Position numbers and translations under genes: made by a program. Of a stretch of DNA of 64,000 nt, positions 18,523 to 26,655 are shown in pieces. Position 1 is the stretch's first letter. Each line of letters opens with the position of its first letter. The DNA is from Bordetella parapertussis (GTDB taxonomy: Bacteria > Pseudomonadota > Gammaproteobacteria > Burkholderiales > SG8-39), in contig CAMAXP010000010.1 in assembly GCA_945862265.1 (NCBI GenBank), positions 47,139 to 111,138 of the forward strand, in the 5' to 3' direction. A model generated the notes under the pieces. It was given only the letters and a program-made list of their open reading frames with translations. It was not told the DNA's origin and made no database searches.

Positions 18523-19686
18523 TCAGCCCAAGGCGTCGTAGGCCGTTTTCTCGAACGCGTAGAAGAGCGCAAGGGCCTTCGGGTCCACGAACGGCAGCAG
18601 TTGCGTCATGTGTACCCCCGCGATGCCGTTCCTCGGGTCGATCCAGAAGAAGGTGTTTCCCAGGCCGGCCCAGGCGAGGCTGCCGGCCGGGCGGCCGGTG
18701 GGTGCGTCCGCTTCATTGATCATGAATGTCAGGCCCCAGGTCTTGGGCGTGCCCGGGAAGAACTCGGCATCGCAGGAAAGCTGCGGGCGCGCGGTGCGCA
18801 GCAGGCCGACACGCAGGTCGCCCATTGCGTTTTTCGACATGAGGTCGATCGTTTCCGGCCGCAGCAGCTGCGCCTCTCCCGCACGCCCGCGGTTCAGGAT
18901 CATGCGCATGAAGCGCAGGTAGTCCTCGGCTGTCGAATACAGGCCGCCGCCGCCCGGTTCGAACTCCGGTTCCTGGTTGGTCTCGAAGGCGGTGACGTCC
19001 AGTCCGCCTTCCGCAGTCCTCTGGTGCACCTTGGCCAGCCTCGCGCGCATCGAAGGCGTGATGCGATACGCGGTGCTGTCCATTCCCAGCGGCGCAAAGA
19101 CGTGCTCGCGCAGGTAGTCGCCAAGGCGCAGCCCGCTGGCGGCCTCCACCATCTTGCCTGCCCAATCGATGCCGATGCCGTATTCCCAGCGCGTGCCCGG
19201 ATCAAAGGCGAGCGGCGTGGTCAGGGCGATGTTCTTCCCGGAGCCGGCCCGCGGAATCCCCATGACGTCGAGGTAGCGGTTCATGTCCGGGTTCCAGATG
19301 TCGTACGCGAACCCGGACGTGTGGGTGAGGAGGCGCCGCAGCGTGATGACCCCGGTTGCCTTGCGCAGCCTTGGTTTGCCTTCGGCTGTCCAGCCTTCGA
19401 TGACAGGGACGTCGCCGAGCGCTGGCAGCACTTCGGCCGCCGGGGCATCCAGGGAGAGCTTCCCTTGCTCGACCAACTGCATCGCCGCGACGCCGGTAAG
19501 CGGCTTGGTCATCGACGCGATCCACATCACGGTGTCGGTCGTCATGGCTGCCCCACTGCCGAGCTCGCGCTCACCGAAGGCGGATGCGTAGACGGTGGCG
19601 TCGCGAGTGGTGACTGCAGCCACCACTCCGGGTACGTCGCGTGCGCCCACGGCGCTGCGCAGCAAGGCGTCGGCGGCCAGCTTCAA
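18523..19686 (-). CDS. Serine hydrolase, beta-lactamase class C/EstB family
   Basis: 387 residues with the beta-lactamase-fold motifs: S58-M-T-K61 (SxxK nucleophile), a Tyr in RWEYGIGIDWAG in the YxN position, and a C-terminal LAWAGLGNTFFW replacing KTG. LLTHTSGFAYD is typical of EstB-like esterases. There is no signal peptide, so it is probably a cytoplasmic esterase rather than a beta-lactamase. It lies 6 bp after the start side of the DUF4124 gene end, on the same strand, and may be cotranscribed with it. Confidence 0.85.
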   Translation of the reverse strand: MKLAADALLRSAVGARDVPGVVAAVTTRDATVYASAFGERELGSGAAMTTDTVMWIASMTKPLTGVAAMQLVEQGKLSLDAPAAEVLPALGDVPVIEGWTAEGKPRLRKATGVITLRRLLTHTSGFAYDIWNPDMNRYLDVMGIPRAGSGKNIALTTPLAFDPGTRWEYGIGIDWAGKMVEAASGLRLGDYLREHVFAPLGMDSTAYRITPSMRARLAKVHQRTAEGGLDVTAFETNQEPEFEPGGGGLYSTAEDYLRFMRMILNRGRAGEAQLLRPETIDLMSKNAMGDLRVGLLRTARPQLSCDAEFFPGTPKTWGLTFMINEADAPTGRPAGSLAWAGLGNTFFWIDPRNGIAGVHMTQLLPFVDPKALALFYAFEKTAYDALG

Positions 19687-19692
19687 TGCGGG

Positions 19693-20292
19693 TTAGCGGA
19701 GTGTGCCGCCGGAGGCGGAACGGGTGCGGCCGGCCGGCTGCGCGCCGACCGGGGGTGCCGTGCTGACGCCCGCGGGCGGCGCCGGATTGATCCCGACCAC
19801 GGAAGTTGGCGTGCTGATCACAGCGAAGGGCACGGCCGGCGTGTGTACACCGACGACCACATGCGGGTAGCCCGCACCGTAGGACGCGCTCTGGCCGTTG
19901 CGGATCGCTTCGCAGTCGACGCCACGGTCAGCGATGCAGCGTTCGTAGGCGGCGAGTTGGCGTTCGCTCGGTGCCGGTCGGGAGGCCTGCGCAGTAGTGC
20001 TGCGCGCGCGGCGCTCCGTCTCGAGTTGCTTTTCGAGCCTGGAGATTTTCGCGTCACGCTTGGCCTCAGGCGACATGGCCTTGCTGAGTTCGGCATCGGG
20101 CGAATAAACGGATACGCGATCGGGAACCGCCTCGACCTGCTTCGATTGTTTTCCGGACGGGGGGGTGTTCGAGTAGGTGACCACCCCGTTGTCGTCCACC
20201 CACTTGTACATCTCGGCGGTGGCAGGCAATGCCGCAAGGAGCGCTGCAGCGAGGAGCGCCGACCGGAAGGACAAGAGGCGTACTGGGGCCAT
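19693..20292 (-). CDS. DUF4124 domain protein, secreted
   Basis: About 199 residues. A signal peptide (ALLAAALLAALPATA) leads directly into the DUF4124 motif EMYKWVDDNGVVTYSN. A charged coiled-coil-like stretch follows, then a Pro/Ala-rich low-complexity tail. Two cysteines (ERCIADRGVDCEA) could form a disulfide. Such proteins are common periplasmic proteins of unknown role in betaproteobacteria. I chose the ATG at 20292; a GTG at 20307 in the same frame is an alternative. Confidence 0.8.
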   Translation of the reverse strand: MAPVRLLSFRSALLAAALLAALPATAEMYKWVDDNGVVTYSNTPPSGKQSKQVEAVPDRVSVYSPDAELSKAMSPEAKRDAKISRLEKQLETERRARSTTAQASRPAPSERQLAAYERCIADRGVDCEAIRNGQSASYGAGYPHVVVGVHTPAVPFAVISTPTSVVGINPAPPAGVSTAPPVGAQPAGRTRSASGGTLR

Positions 20293-20418
20293 GAACGTAG
20301 CGTACACCCGGCACGGTCCTGAGCTATTCGATTGTGTAACCGGGTGTTACTTCCGGCGGTAACATTCGACAGTGGCGCAGCCCTTCTTTGCTGCGCCGCA
20401 CCCAGAGGAGACAAAACA

Positions 20419-20576
20419 ATGAAAACCCGCCTGTTCGCGGCCGGCCTCGCCTGGTCAAGGCGCGCCTTGCGCGCATCAAGAAGATGTACGAGGACGGCAA
20501 CATCGAATCGCGCGAGACCGACATCACCGCCGACGAGATGCTGAAGAACCTGGTGTACGGTTCTGTTGTGAATTAG
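20419..20576 (+). pseudogene. Small broken ORF: signal-peptide start joined to foreign tail
   Basis: AGAGGAGA lies 8 nt before ATG 20419 and the first residues (MKTRLFAAGLA) look like a signal peptide start. That frame then turns basic and stops at 20544. Another frame over the same DNA reads LVKARLARIKKMYEDGNIES, then about 20 more orderly residues, and stops at 20576. The parts look like the head and tail of one gene joined out of frame. The parent family is not recognised. Confidence 0.4.
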
Positions 20577-20591
20577 ATGCGTGGCGGGGCT

Positions 20592-21047
20592 ATGCAGCTG
20601 ACGGAGCATTTCTCGTTCGATGCGCTCATCGCCTCCGACACGGCGGTGCGGCTCGGGATCGACAACCGGCCGCCCGCGACGCTGCTGCCCAACCTGCGCG
20701 CGCTGGCCGAGGGCCTGGAGCAGGTGCGCGCCGCGCTCGGCGGCCGCGACCTGCGGATCAACAGCGGGTACCGCTGCCTCGAGCTGAACACGCGGCTGGG
20801 CGGTGCAAAGAAGAGCCGCCACATGGAGGGGCTCGCGGCCGATATCCTTTGCCCGGCGTTCGGCTCGCCGCTGGAAGTCTGCCGGGCGATCGTTGCGGCC
20901 GGTGTGCAGCCGGACCAGGTGATCCACGAATTCGGCAAGTGGTGCCACGTGTCCTTTGCCGCGCCGGGCAGTGCGCCGCGAGGGGAGTTGCTGACCATCG
21001 CCAGCGCCGCGCTGGGGTACGAGACGGGCCTGAGGCCGGTGGGGTGA
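20592..21047 (+). CDS. M15-family zinc peptidase (D-Ala-D-Ala type)
   Basis: 151 residues. The zinc site of the M15 family is visible: H77-x6-D84 (SRHMEGLAADI) and H119 (KWCHVSF), with R61 in INSGYRC in the substrate region. The N-terminus MQLTEHFSFDALIASDTAVR is typical of short phage-type or YcbK-like DD-peptidases. It would cut peptidoglycan peptides. No holin or other phage gene is nearby and no signal peptide is seen. The ATG at 20592 matches the family start better than the ATG at 20577. Confidence 0.82.
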   Translation: MQLTEHFSFDALIASDTAVRLGIDNRPPATLLPNLRALAEGLEQVRAALGGRDLRINSGYRCLELNTRLGGAKKSRHMEGLAADILCPAFGSPLEVCRAIVAAGVQPDQVIHEFGKWCHVSFAAPGSAPRGELLTIASAALGYETGLRPVG

Positions 21048-21075
21048 TAGGCTGTGCGGCAAGGAGGCACATGGC

Positions 21076-21489
21076 ATGGACTGGAAAAGCGAATACTCGA
21101 TCGGCATTCCGGAAATAGACGAGCAGCACAAGCAGCTTTTCGATTGCATCGACCGGCTCGAAGCCGCGGGCGATGACCGCCAGCGCGAACTCGCCGTCTA
21201 TTACGTCATGGATGAGCTGCGGGACTACGTGCGCATCCACTTCTCGGTCGAGGAGGTGGTCATGCGCCTCTTCGACTACCCGGAGCGCGACAAGCACGCG
21301 GCCGAGCACCGCATGTTTGCGGCCCGCCTCGAAACGTTCGAGGCGACGGAGCTCAAGCATGACGTGCACAGCGAGGCCGGAAAATTCCTGCGCGAGTGGC
21401 TGGTCAACCACATCCAGGGCAGCGACCAGCGCTACGCCGACTTCCTGCTGGGTACCGGCGGGGTTACTTCAGCAGGCCCTGCTCCCTGA
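21076..21489 (+). CDS. Bacteriohemerythrin
   Basis: 137 residues with all seven diiron ligands: H18 (DEQHKQLF), H55 and E59 (HFSVEE), H74 and H78 (KHAAEH), H112 and D117 (NHIQGSD). It binds O2 reversibly and may store, deliver or sense oxygen, or take part in redox signalling. GGAGG lies before the ATG at 21076. Its 3' end overlaps the tail of a broken Bug gene on the other strand. It stands alone, without a chemotaxis or GGDEF partner. Confidence 0.93.
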   Translation: MDWKSEYSIGIPEIDEQHKQLFDCIDRLEAAGDDRQRELAVYYVMDELRDYVRIHFSVEEVVMRLFDYPERDKHAAEHRMFAARLETFEATELKHDVHSEAGKFLREWLVNHIQGSDQRYADFLLGTGGVTSAGPAP

Positions 21490-21780
21490 AGCGACGAACT
21501 GAGGCTCCTTCGTCACCTTCGCCACCATGTCCTCGATGCGCCGCACGAGGTCTTCGGACGTGGCCTTCGGTACGAAAACGCCAAGCGCCGACACGTACGG
21601 CATTTCGTAGCCGAGTTCGATCACCGTGGGTACGTCCGGTGCGGAATCGAGGCGGTTCTCGGCGCACACCGCAAGCAAACGAACCTTGCCAGCCTCCACC
21701 GAGGGCCGCAACGCGGCGAAGTCGATCGCGCCCACTTCGACGTGACCACCGAGCAGCGCGGGCAGCGTCTTGGCCGGAAG
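21464..21780 (-). pseudogene. Bug receptor 3' fragment
   Basis: Only the C-terminal third of a Bug receptor remains: LPALLGGHVEVGAIDFAALR, KVRLLAVCAE, DVPTVIELGYEMPY and VPKATSEDLVRRIEDMV. Near the end the frame breaks: one frame stops at 21469 after VASGSRAC, while another gives the expected FREQGLLK and stops at 21464. The 5' two-thirds are absent, ending at the junction with the LigB fragment near 21775. Confidence 0.8.
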
Positions 21781-22010
21781 ACATCAACGTCGCGATCGTT
21801 GGTTCGGGCGGCCTTTGGCACACCCCCGGCGCGCCGGAGTCTTACCTGGATGAAGAGTTCGACATCGAGATCATCCGGCTCCTGCAGGCGGGCAATGTCG
21901 ATGCGCTGGCCGCGGCCATCGCCGACCGGCCGGTTGTCATGGTGGACTACATCCCGCTGCACGCGTCCCCGTGCGGGGTGGGGTTCGCTTACTGGGACAG
22001 GGGGAAATGA
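21774..22010 (+). pseudogene. LigB-type extradiol dioxygenase 3' fragment
   Basis: In one frame the DNA reads DINVAIVGSGGLWHTPGAPE then YLDEEFDIEIIRLLQAGNVD and ends at 22010. This is the C-terminal part of class III (LigB family) extradiol ring-cleavage dioxygenases. No start codon or N-terminal metal site remains. Its truncated 5' end abuts the truncated 5' end of the opposite-strand Bug fragment. It runs into the RidA gene, so all three were probably one aromatic-degradation unit. Confidence 0.75.
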
Positions 22011-22011
22011 A

Positions 22012-22419
22012 ATGAGCCAGAGACCTTGGAGGGAGTCGTTCGACATCACCGGTGCGAGCCACGGCAACACCCCGATACCGGCAGGCACGCGGGTGGGCAA
22101 TATCGTCTTTTCCTCTGCCATCAAAGGGGGTGATCCGGCGACCGGGAAGCTGCCGGCCGATGCGTCCGAGCAGGTGCGTTATGCGTTCCTGAACATGGAT
22201 GCACTCCTGCATGCGTCCGGCGCCGACCTGGGCGACGTTGGGCGTGTGACCGTGTTCCTCGCCAACCTTGCGTTGCGCGAGCACGTCAACCGCGAATGGC
22301 TGGCGCGTTTTCCCGACCCGAAGAACCGGCCTGCACGTCACACTCTGGTCGAGGACCTGCGCGGGGGGATGCAGGTGCAGCTGGAGGTCATCGCCGTAGT
22401 GCGGGAGAATGCTTTATAG
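22012..22419 (+). CDS. RidA/YjgF family protein
   Basis: 135 residues, standard RidA length, with VGNIVFSSAIKGGDPATGKL near the start, AFLNMDALLHASGADLGDV in the middle and an R-P-A-R-H-T-L-V-E-D-L stretch where the substrate-binding Arg usually lies. RidA-like proteins hydrolyse enamine/imine intermediates; members inside aromatic pathways act on 2-aminomuconate-type products. It starts 2 bp after the stop of the LigB fragment, which supports a former ring-cleavage pathway. Confidence 0.85.
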   Translation: MSQRPWRESFDITGASHGNTPIPAGTRVGNIVFSSAIKGGDPATGKLPADASEQVRYAFLNMDALLHASGADLGDVGRVTVFLANLALREHVNREWLARFPDPKNRPARHTLVEDLRGGMQVQLEVIAVVRENAL

Positions 22420-22586
22420 AGAATTTCATTGCGAAGTCGTTGGCTGCGGCTGCCGGGCAAGGGTGTGGGCCGGGTCAATCCTGAAGATTTTATCTGGAAA
22501 GTCCGCGCCAGAGGCCGCTTCCCGGGAAGTTCTTATATCGGTAATAGAATATTTCGAGAAATCCGCCCCATCCGAGGAACACAGGA

Positions 22587-22658
22587 ATGACACAGAACGC
22601 CGTACTCCGCTCGCCGGCGTATGCGGTGTCCTTTGCCAAGCGCCTGAGCGGCCAGTAG
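22587..22658 (+). other. AT-rich intergenic stretch with 23-residue ORF
   Basis: The gap 22420-22661 has no full gene. It is AT-richer than its surroundings around 22530-22560 (TTATATCGGTAATAGAATAT), with a TAGAAT that could be a -10 box, then GAGGAA and ATG 22587. The ORF is MTQNAVLRSPAYAVSFAKRL then SGQ and stop. It may be a real short peptide, or the start of a gene whose body was deleted. Confidence 0.3.
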
Positions 22659-22661
22659 TCG

Positions 22662-23633
22662 CTAGTCGCCCTTGATGGCGCGCGCCTTGATGACGCGCGC
22701 CCAGCGGGCCATGTCGCTGCGGATCAGGGCGTCAAACTGCTCCGCGGTGCCGCCCACCGGCACCATGCCGGCAGTGGCGATCTTCTCGCGGACCTCCGGC
22801 AGGGCGTAGGCCGCATTGATCTCGCGATTGAGCTTCGCGACCATGTCGCGCGGCATCCCTGCGGGGGCGATCATCCCGATCCACGTCGACACTACGAACT
22901 CCGGATACCCCTGCTCGACCAGCGTGGGCACGTCCGCCACGGCCGGCATGCGCTCGCGCGTGCCTACGCCAAGGCCGCGCAGCTTCCCGCCGCGAATATG
23001 CGGGATCACGCCCTGCAGCGTGTTCATCGTCGCGTCGACCCGGCCGCCGATCGCCTCGGCCACGGCCGGTGCATCGCCCTTGTACGGGATGTGCTGGAAG
23101 GTTGCGCCGGCATCGAGGAAGAGCAGCTCGGCGGCCAGGTGCGGCCCTGTGCCAGCGCCTGCGGTTGCGAGCGTCAGCGTTCCCGGCTTCACCTTGGCCA
23201 TCGCGATCAGGTCGGCCACCGACTTCGCCGGCGAGGCTGCCGGCACGGAGAGCGCAAGCGGTGCGTCGACAAGATGGGCGATGCCCGTGAAATCGCGCGC
23301 AGTGTCGTAGGGCAGGGCAAAGAGCGCCGGGTTGGTCGCGTGCGGCAGCCCAACGACGCCGATGGTGTAGCCGTCCGGTGCAGCCTTCGCGATGATCTCG
23401 GTGCCGATGCGCAGGTTGGCGCCTGCGCGACTTTCAACAACGAAGGGTTGCCCCAGCTTCTGCTGCAGCCGGTCGCAGACGAGGCGGGTGATGAAGTCGG
23501 TCGGTCCGCCCGGCGCATAGGTGAGGATCACGCGGACGGGCCGCGTGGGGTAGTCCTGGGCGGAAGCGGGGAGCGCGAAAACGCCGCATGCCGCGGCCAC
23601 GCACAGTGCGATGGTTCGCGCAGTGAGCCTCAT
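22662..23633 (-). CDS. TctC/Bug-family solute receptor
   Basis: 323 residues. Signal peptide MRLTARTIALCVAAACGVFA, then TYAPGGPTDFITR (loop Asp), APDGYT, FQHIPYKGDAPA and VPTLVEQGYPEF. The start at 23633 overlaps the stop of the Old Yellow Enzyme gene (ATGA), so it is the second gene of an operon with it. The bound acid is unknown. The longer in-frame start at 24860 is a shadow across the oxidoreductase. Confidence 0.92.
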   Translation of the reverse strand: MRLTARTIALCVAAACGVFALPASAQDYPTRPVRVILTYAPGGPTDFITRLVCDRLQQKLGQPFVVESRAGANLRIGTEIIAKAAPDGYTIGVVGLPHATNPALFALPYDTARDFTGIAHLVDAPLALSVPAASPAKSVADLIAMAKVKPGTLTLATAGAGTGPHLAAELLFLDAGATFQHIPYKGDAPAVAEAIGGRVDATMNTLQGVIPHIRGGKLRGLGVGTRERMPAVADVPTLVEQGYPEFVVSTWIGMIAPAGMPRDMVAKLNREINAAYALPEVREKIATAGMVPVGGTAEQFDALIRSDMARWARVIKARAIKGD

Positions 23634-24796
23634 GACAGCGCCCCGTTGCCAGCCGCAAACGTGGAGGGGCGCACCTCGGGGACGGTGACCGCGCGCCGCT
23701 CGAGCCAGTACTGCGCAGCCGGCGGCACCAGCGCGAACTCCTTGTCGAGGCCGAGCTTTTGCGCCGCGTCCATGGGCCAGTTCGGGTTGTAGAGCATCTC
23801 GCGCGCCAGGGCGACGAGGTCGGCCCGGCCTTCCTGCAGGATGCGCTCGGCCTGGTCGGCATGCACGATCAGGCCCACGGCCATGGTCATTACGCCGGCC
23901 TCGCGCCGGATGCGGTCCGCGTAGGGCACCTGGTAGCCATAGGCGGGGCGCGCTGCGCCCGCCGGCGCCTTGCCGAGAATGCCCCCCGAGCTGCAGTCGA
24001 TCACGTCCACGCCGAGCGGCCTGACGAGTTTTGCGAGGTCGACGCTTTGCGCCGGTCCCCAGCCCGCGTCGTCTTCCGCCGACAGGCGAAGGAACAGCGG
24101 CTTTTCGCGCGGCCAATGAGCGCGCACGCTTTCCACCACCTCGCAGGCAAAGCGCATGCGGTTGGCCTGCGAGCCGCCGTAGGCATCGGTGCGTTGGTTG
24201 GCCTGCGGGGAGAGGAACTGGTGGATCAGGAAACCGTGCGCCCCGTGGATTTCGACCATGTCGAACCCGGCCGCGTGGGCGCGAGCAGTCGCTTTGCCCC
24301 AGCCGTCGACCATTTTGTGTATTTCGGCAATCGATAGCGCACGCGGAACCGGTGCGCCTTCGCCGGCCGGCAGTGCGCTGGGTGCGACGAGCTCCCAGGC
24401 TTCCCAGTCTTCGACGCCAGCGTCTTCCTCGCGCAATGGCCGGCCGCCTTCCCACGGACGCTGGCAACGGGACTTGCGCCCGGAGTGGCCGAGCTGGATG
24501 CCGGCGGCCGAGTTGCAGTGATGGATCAGCTCGACCACGCGCCTGAGCTGGGGCACGAATGCATCGTCCCACAAGCCGAGGTCGCCGACCGTTCCGCACC
24601 CGCGCCGCTCGACCTTGGTCGACTCGACGATCACCATCCCGGCGCCGCCGGCCGCATACCGGCCGGCATTCATGAGGTGCCAGTCGGTGGCGAACCCTTT
24701 TTGCGCGGCGTACTGGTGCATGGGGGCGACCACCACTCGGTTCTTGAGCGTGACGTCGCGGAGCGCGAGCGGGGTGAAGAGGAGCGGGTGCGCCAT
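23630..24796 (-). CDS. Old Yellow Enzyme family NADH:flavin oxidoreductase
   Basis: 388 residues, an FMN TIM barrel. LKNRVVVAPMHQYAAQKG at the N-terminus is the FMN region; the YqjM-type active-site Cys (PMCMY) is His here. IQLGHSGRKS, AHAAGFDMVEIHGAHGFLIHQF, ANRMRF and the phosphate-binding region near GLIVHADQAERIL are visible. It reduces activated C=C bonds or oxidises unsaturated cyclic compounds. It is the promoter-proximal gene of a pair with Bug 22662. Confidence 0.9.
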   Translation of the reverse strand: MAHPLLFTPLALRDVTLKNRVVVAPMHQYAAQKGFATDWHLMNAGRYAAGGAGMVIVESTKVERRGCGTVGDLGLWDDAFVPQLRRVVELIHHCNSAAGIQLGHSGRKSRCQRPWEGGRPLREEDAGVEDWEAWELVAPSALPAGEGAPVPRALSIAEIHKMVDGWGKATARAHAAGFDMVEIHGAHGFLIHQFLSPQANQRTDAYGGSQANRMRFACEVVESVRAHWPREKPLFLRLSAEDDAGWGPAQSVDLAKLVRPLGVDVIDCSSGGILGKAPAGAARPAYGYQVPYADRIRREAGVMTMAVGLIVHADQAERILQEGRADLVALAREMLYNPNWPMDAAQKLGLDKEFALVPPAAQYWLERRAVTVPEVRPSTFAAGNGALS

Positions 24797-24817
24797 GTGC
24801 GTGTCCCTGGTCGAGGG

Positions 24818-25162
24818 TTACTGGATTTTGATGCCCGTCGCTTCCACAACCGGCCGCCACTTCTCGATCTCCGCCCGGATATAGGCGGTGGCCGCCGCGG
24901 GGCTGGACTCCGCTGTGGGCTGGATGCCGAGCTTGGCGAGCTGTTCGATGAGGGTGGCATCGCCCAGGACCTTGGCAGTGGCTTTCGCGAGCGTATCCAC
25001 CACAGCCGGCGGCGTTCCGCCCAGGCTCGCGACGTGCACGAAGTCCTTCACCGCGTCGTAAAGCGGCGCCGTGCTCATGAGGTTGTAGAGGCCGAGGTTC
25101 GAGGCCGCGCCGACGGGCAGCGCGCAGGCCGCGCGTGCGAAACCGCGGGCGAGGCCTTTCAT
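24818..25162 (-). pseudogene. Bug receptor with two in-frame internal deletions
   Basis: A 114-residue ORF made of three pieces of a Bug receptor: a signal-peptide head (MKGLARGFARAACALPVGAA), the segment SNLGLYNLMSTAPLYDAVKD ending SLGG, and the C-terminal region from TPPAVVDTLAKATAK to GIKIQ. About 65% of a normal receptor is missing, including the ligand-loop motif and PYKG, yet the frame is kept. It overlaps the hydrolase gene by ATGA, which an intact ancestor would also have done. Confidence 0.75.
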
Positions 25163-25857
25163 CCGCGCAGTCCGGCGAGGATCTCGAGCGAGCGCTTCAT
25201 CGTGAAGTCGCGCTTCTCCTGGTCGTAGGCGCCGGTGCTGCCGGGCATCATGTAGCTGTGCAGGATGCCGGGGAAGATGTGCAACTCGAGGTTCTTCTTT
25301 TTCGCCGCCAGCTCGCGATAGGCCTCGAGCAGTTCCGGCGGGGCCATCGTGTCCTTGTCGCCCCACAGCAGGCACACGGGCTTCGTGGTGCCTTCGATGA
25401 CGTCCATGTAGTCCTTCATCTGCGTGGAGTGGCAGCCGATGCCGGCGTCATAACCCAGCTTCGCCGGTCCCAGTGCCGCGAACGGCCCGCCGTAGCAAAA
25501 GCCCATCGTCGCTGCGCGGCCGTTGTGCTGCGGAAGCTTCCTGACCATCGCGAGCGTGTCGGTCATGTCGGATTCGTTGGCCTTGATCTTCTCCAGCCGC
25601 GGCTGGCCGCGCGGGCCCGAGCGCGGGTCGTCGCGGCTGATGGGGCCGGGCACGCTCTGCCAGAACAGGTCGGGCGCCGCGGCGATGTAGCCGTGCGAGG
25701 CGAATTCGTCCGCGATCGCGCGGAGGTCCCCGTTCACGCCGTGGATGGCGGAGGCCAGCACGATGGCCGGGACTTTCGCGCTGTCCTCGGGGAGCGCGAG
25801 GTAACAGTCGAACTCGCCGCCATGGGAGGAAGTGATCTTGAGGTCTTTGGAGGGCAT
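25159..25857 (-). CDS. Dienelactone hydrolase family protein
   Basis: 232 residues, alpha/beta hydrolase fold of the DLH family. The triad is visible: C121 (GFCYGG nucleophile elbow), D169 or D167 (WGDKDTMAP) and H200 (PGILHSYM). DLH opens dienelactones from chlorocatechol or related ring-cleavage routes, though family members also act on other esters. It is the first gene of an operon with the deleted Bug, divergent from a GST gene. No matching ring-cleavage gene is intact nearby. Confidence 0.88.
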   Translation of the reverse strand: MPSKDLKITSSHGGEFDCYLALPEDSAKVPAIVLASAIHGVNGDLRAIADEFASHGYIAAAPDLFWQSVPGPISRDDPRSGPRGQPRLEKIKANESDMTDTLAMVRKLPQHNGRAATMGFCYGGPFAALGPAKLGYDAGIGCHSTQMKDYMDVIEGTTKPVCLLWGDKDTMAPPELLEAYRELAAKKKNLELHIFPGILHSYMMPGSTGAYDQEKRDFTMKRSLEILAGLRG

Positions 25858-25953
25858 GGCCGGAGGTTCCGTGCGTATCGGTGGAGGCCGACAATGTATC
25901 ACCGGATAGAATAGCCCTCCTTTCCCGTTCCACTGACTAAAAGGCGCCTCCTC

Positions 25954-26649
25954 ATGCTGAAGTTCTACTACAACGCCGCCCCCAACCCGATGAAGGTCGC
26001 GCTCCTGCTCGAGGAGCTGGGCCTGCCGTACGAGGCGGTGCCGGTCGACACGCGCAAGGGCGAGCAGTTCGCCGTGGCCTACCTGAAGGTCAACCCCAAC
26101 GGCAAGGTGCCGGCCATCGTCGACGGGGACGTCCGGGTCTTCGACAGCAACGCGATCCTCCTTTATCTCGCCGACCGCGAGAAGAAGTTCGCGCCGCTCG
26201 ACACGGCGGGCGCCGCACGCGGGGACATGCTGTCGTGGCTGATGTTCATCGCCAGCGGCATCGGTCCGTTCTCGGGCCAGTCGGTGCACTTTCGCCACGC
26301 GGCGCCGGAACCGAAGGAGTACGCGCTCAACCGGTATGACTTCGAGGCGCACCGCCACTGGAAGCTGATCGAGGATCGGCTTGCGACTTCGAAGTACATT
26401 CTGGGTGACGAGTACTCGATCGTGGACATGGCCTTCTGGGCCTGGGCGCGGCTGGTGCCGTTTGTCCTCGGCACGGGCGACGCCACCTGGTCGACCTACC
26501 CGAACGTGAAGCGGCTGCTCGACGAGATCAGCGCCCGGCCCGCGGCCGTGCGCGCCGAAGCGCTGAAGACGCGCCATGCGTTCAAGGCGGAGAACGACGA
26601 TGAGGCCAAGCGCTTCATGTTCCCGCAGAACGAACGGCTGAAGAAGTAG
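25954..26649 (+). CDS. Glutathione S-transferase
   Basis: 231 residues with an N-terminal thioredoxin-fold domain (LKFYYNAAPNPMKVALLLEE; Asn/Pro near the usual catalytic Ser), KVNPNGKVPAI for cis-Pro and FDSNAILLYLAD for glutathione binding. A helical C-terminal domain with YSIVDMAFWAWA follows. It resembles the Ure2p/YfcG-like bacterial GSTs. It may conjugate or reductively process electrophiles. A promoter-like TAGAAT is at 25907-25912. The next gene starts 7 bp later. Confidence 0.88.
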   Translation: MLKFYYNAAPNPMKVALLLEELGLPYEAVPVDTRKGEQFAVAYLKVNPNGKVPAIVDGDVRVFDSNAILLYLADREKKFAPLDTAGAARGDMLSWLMFIASGIGPFSGQSVHFRHAAPEPKEYALNRYDFEAHRHWKLIEDRLATSKYILGDEYSIVDMAFWAWARLVPFVLGTGDATWSTYPNVKRLLDEISARPAAVRAEALKTRHAFKAENDDEAKRFMFPQNERLKK

Positions 26650-26655
26650 GCGGGC

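Noticed and set aside
20592..21047. Prophage suggested by the M15 peptidase
   Set aside because: No holin, tail, terminase or integrase gene is nearby; a single phage-like peptidase is not enough.
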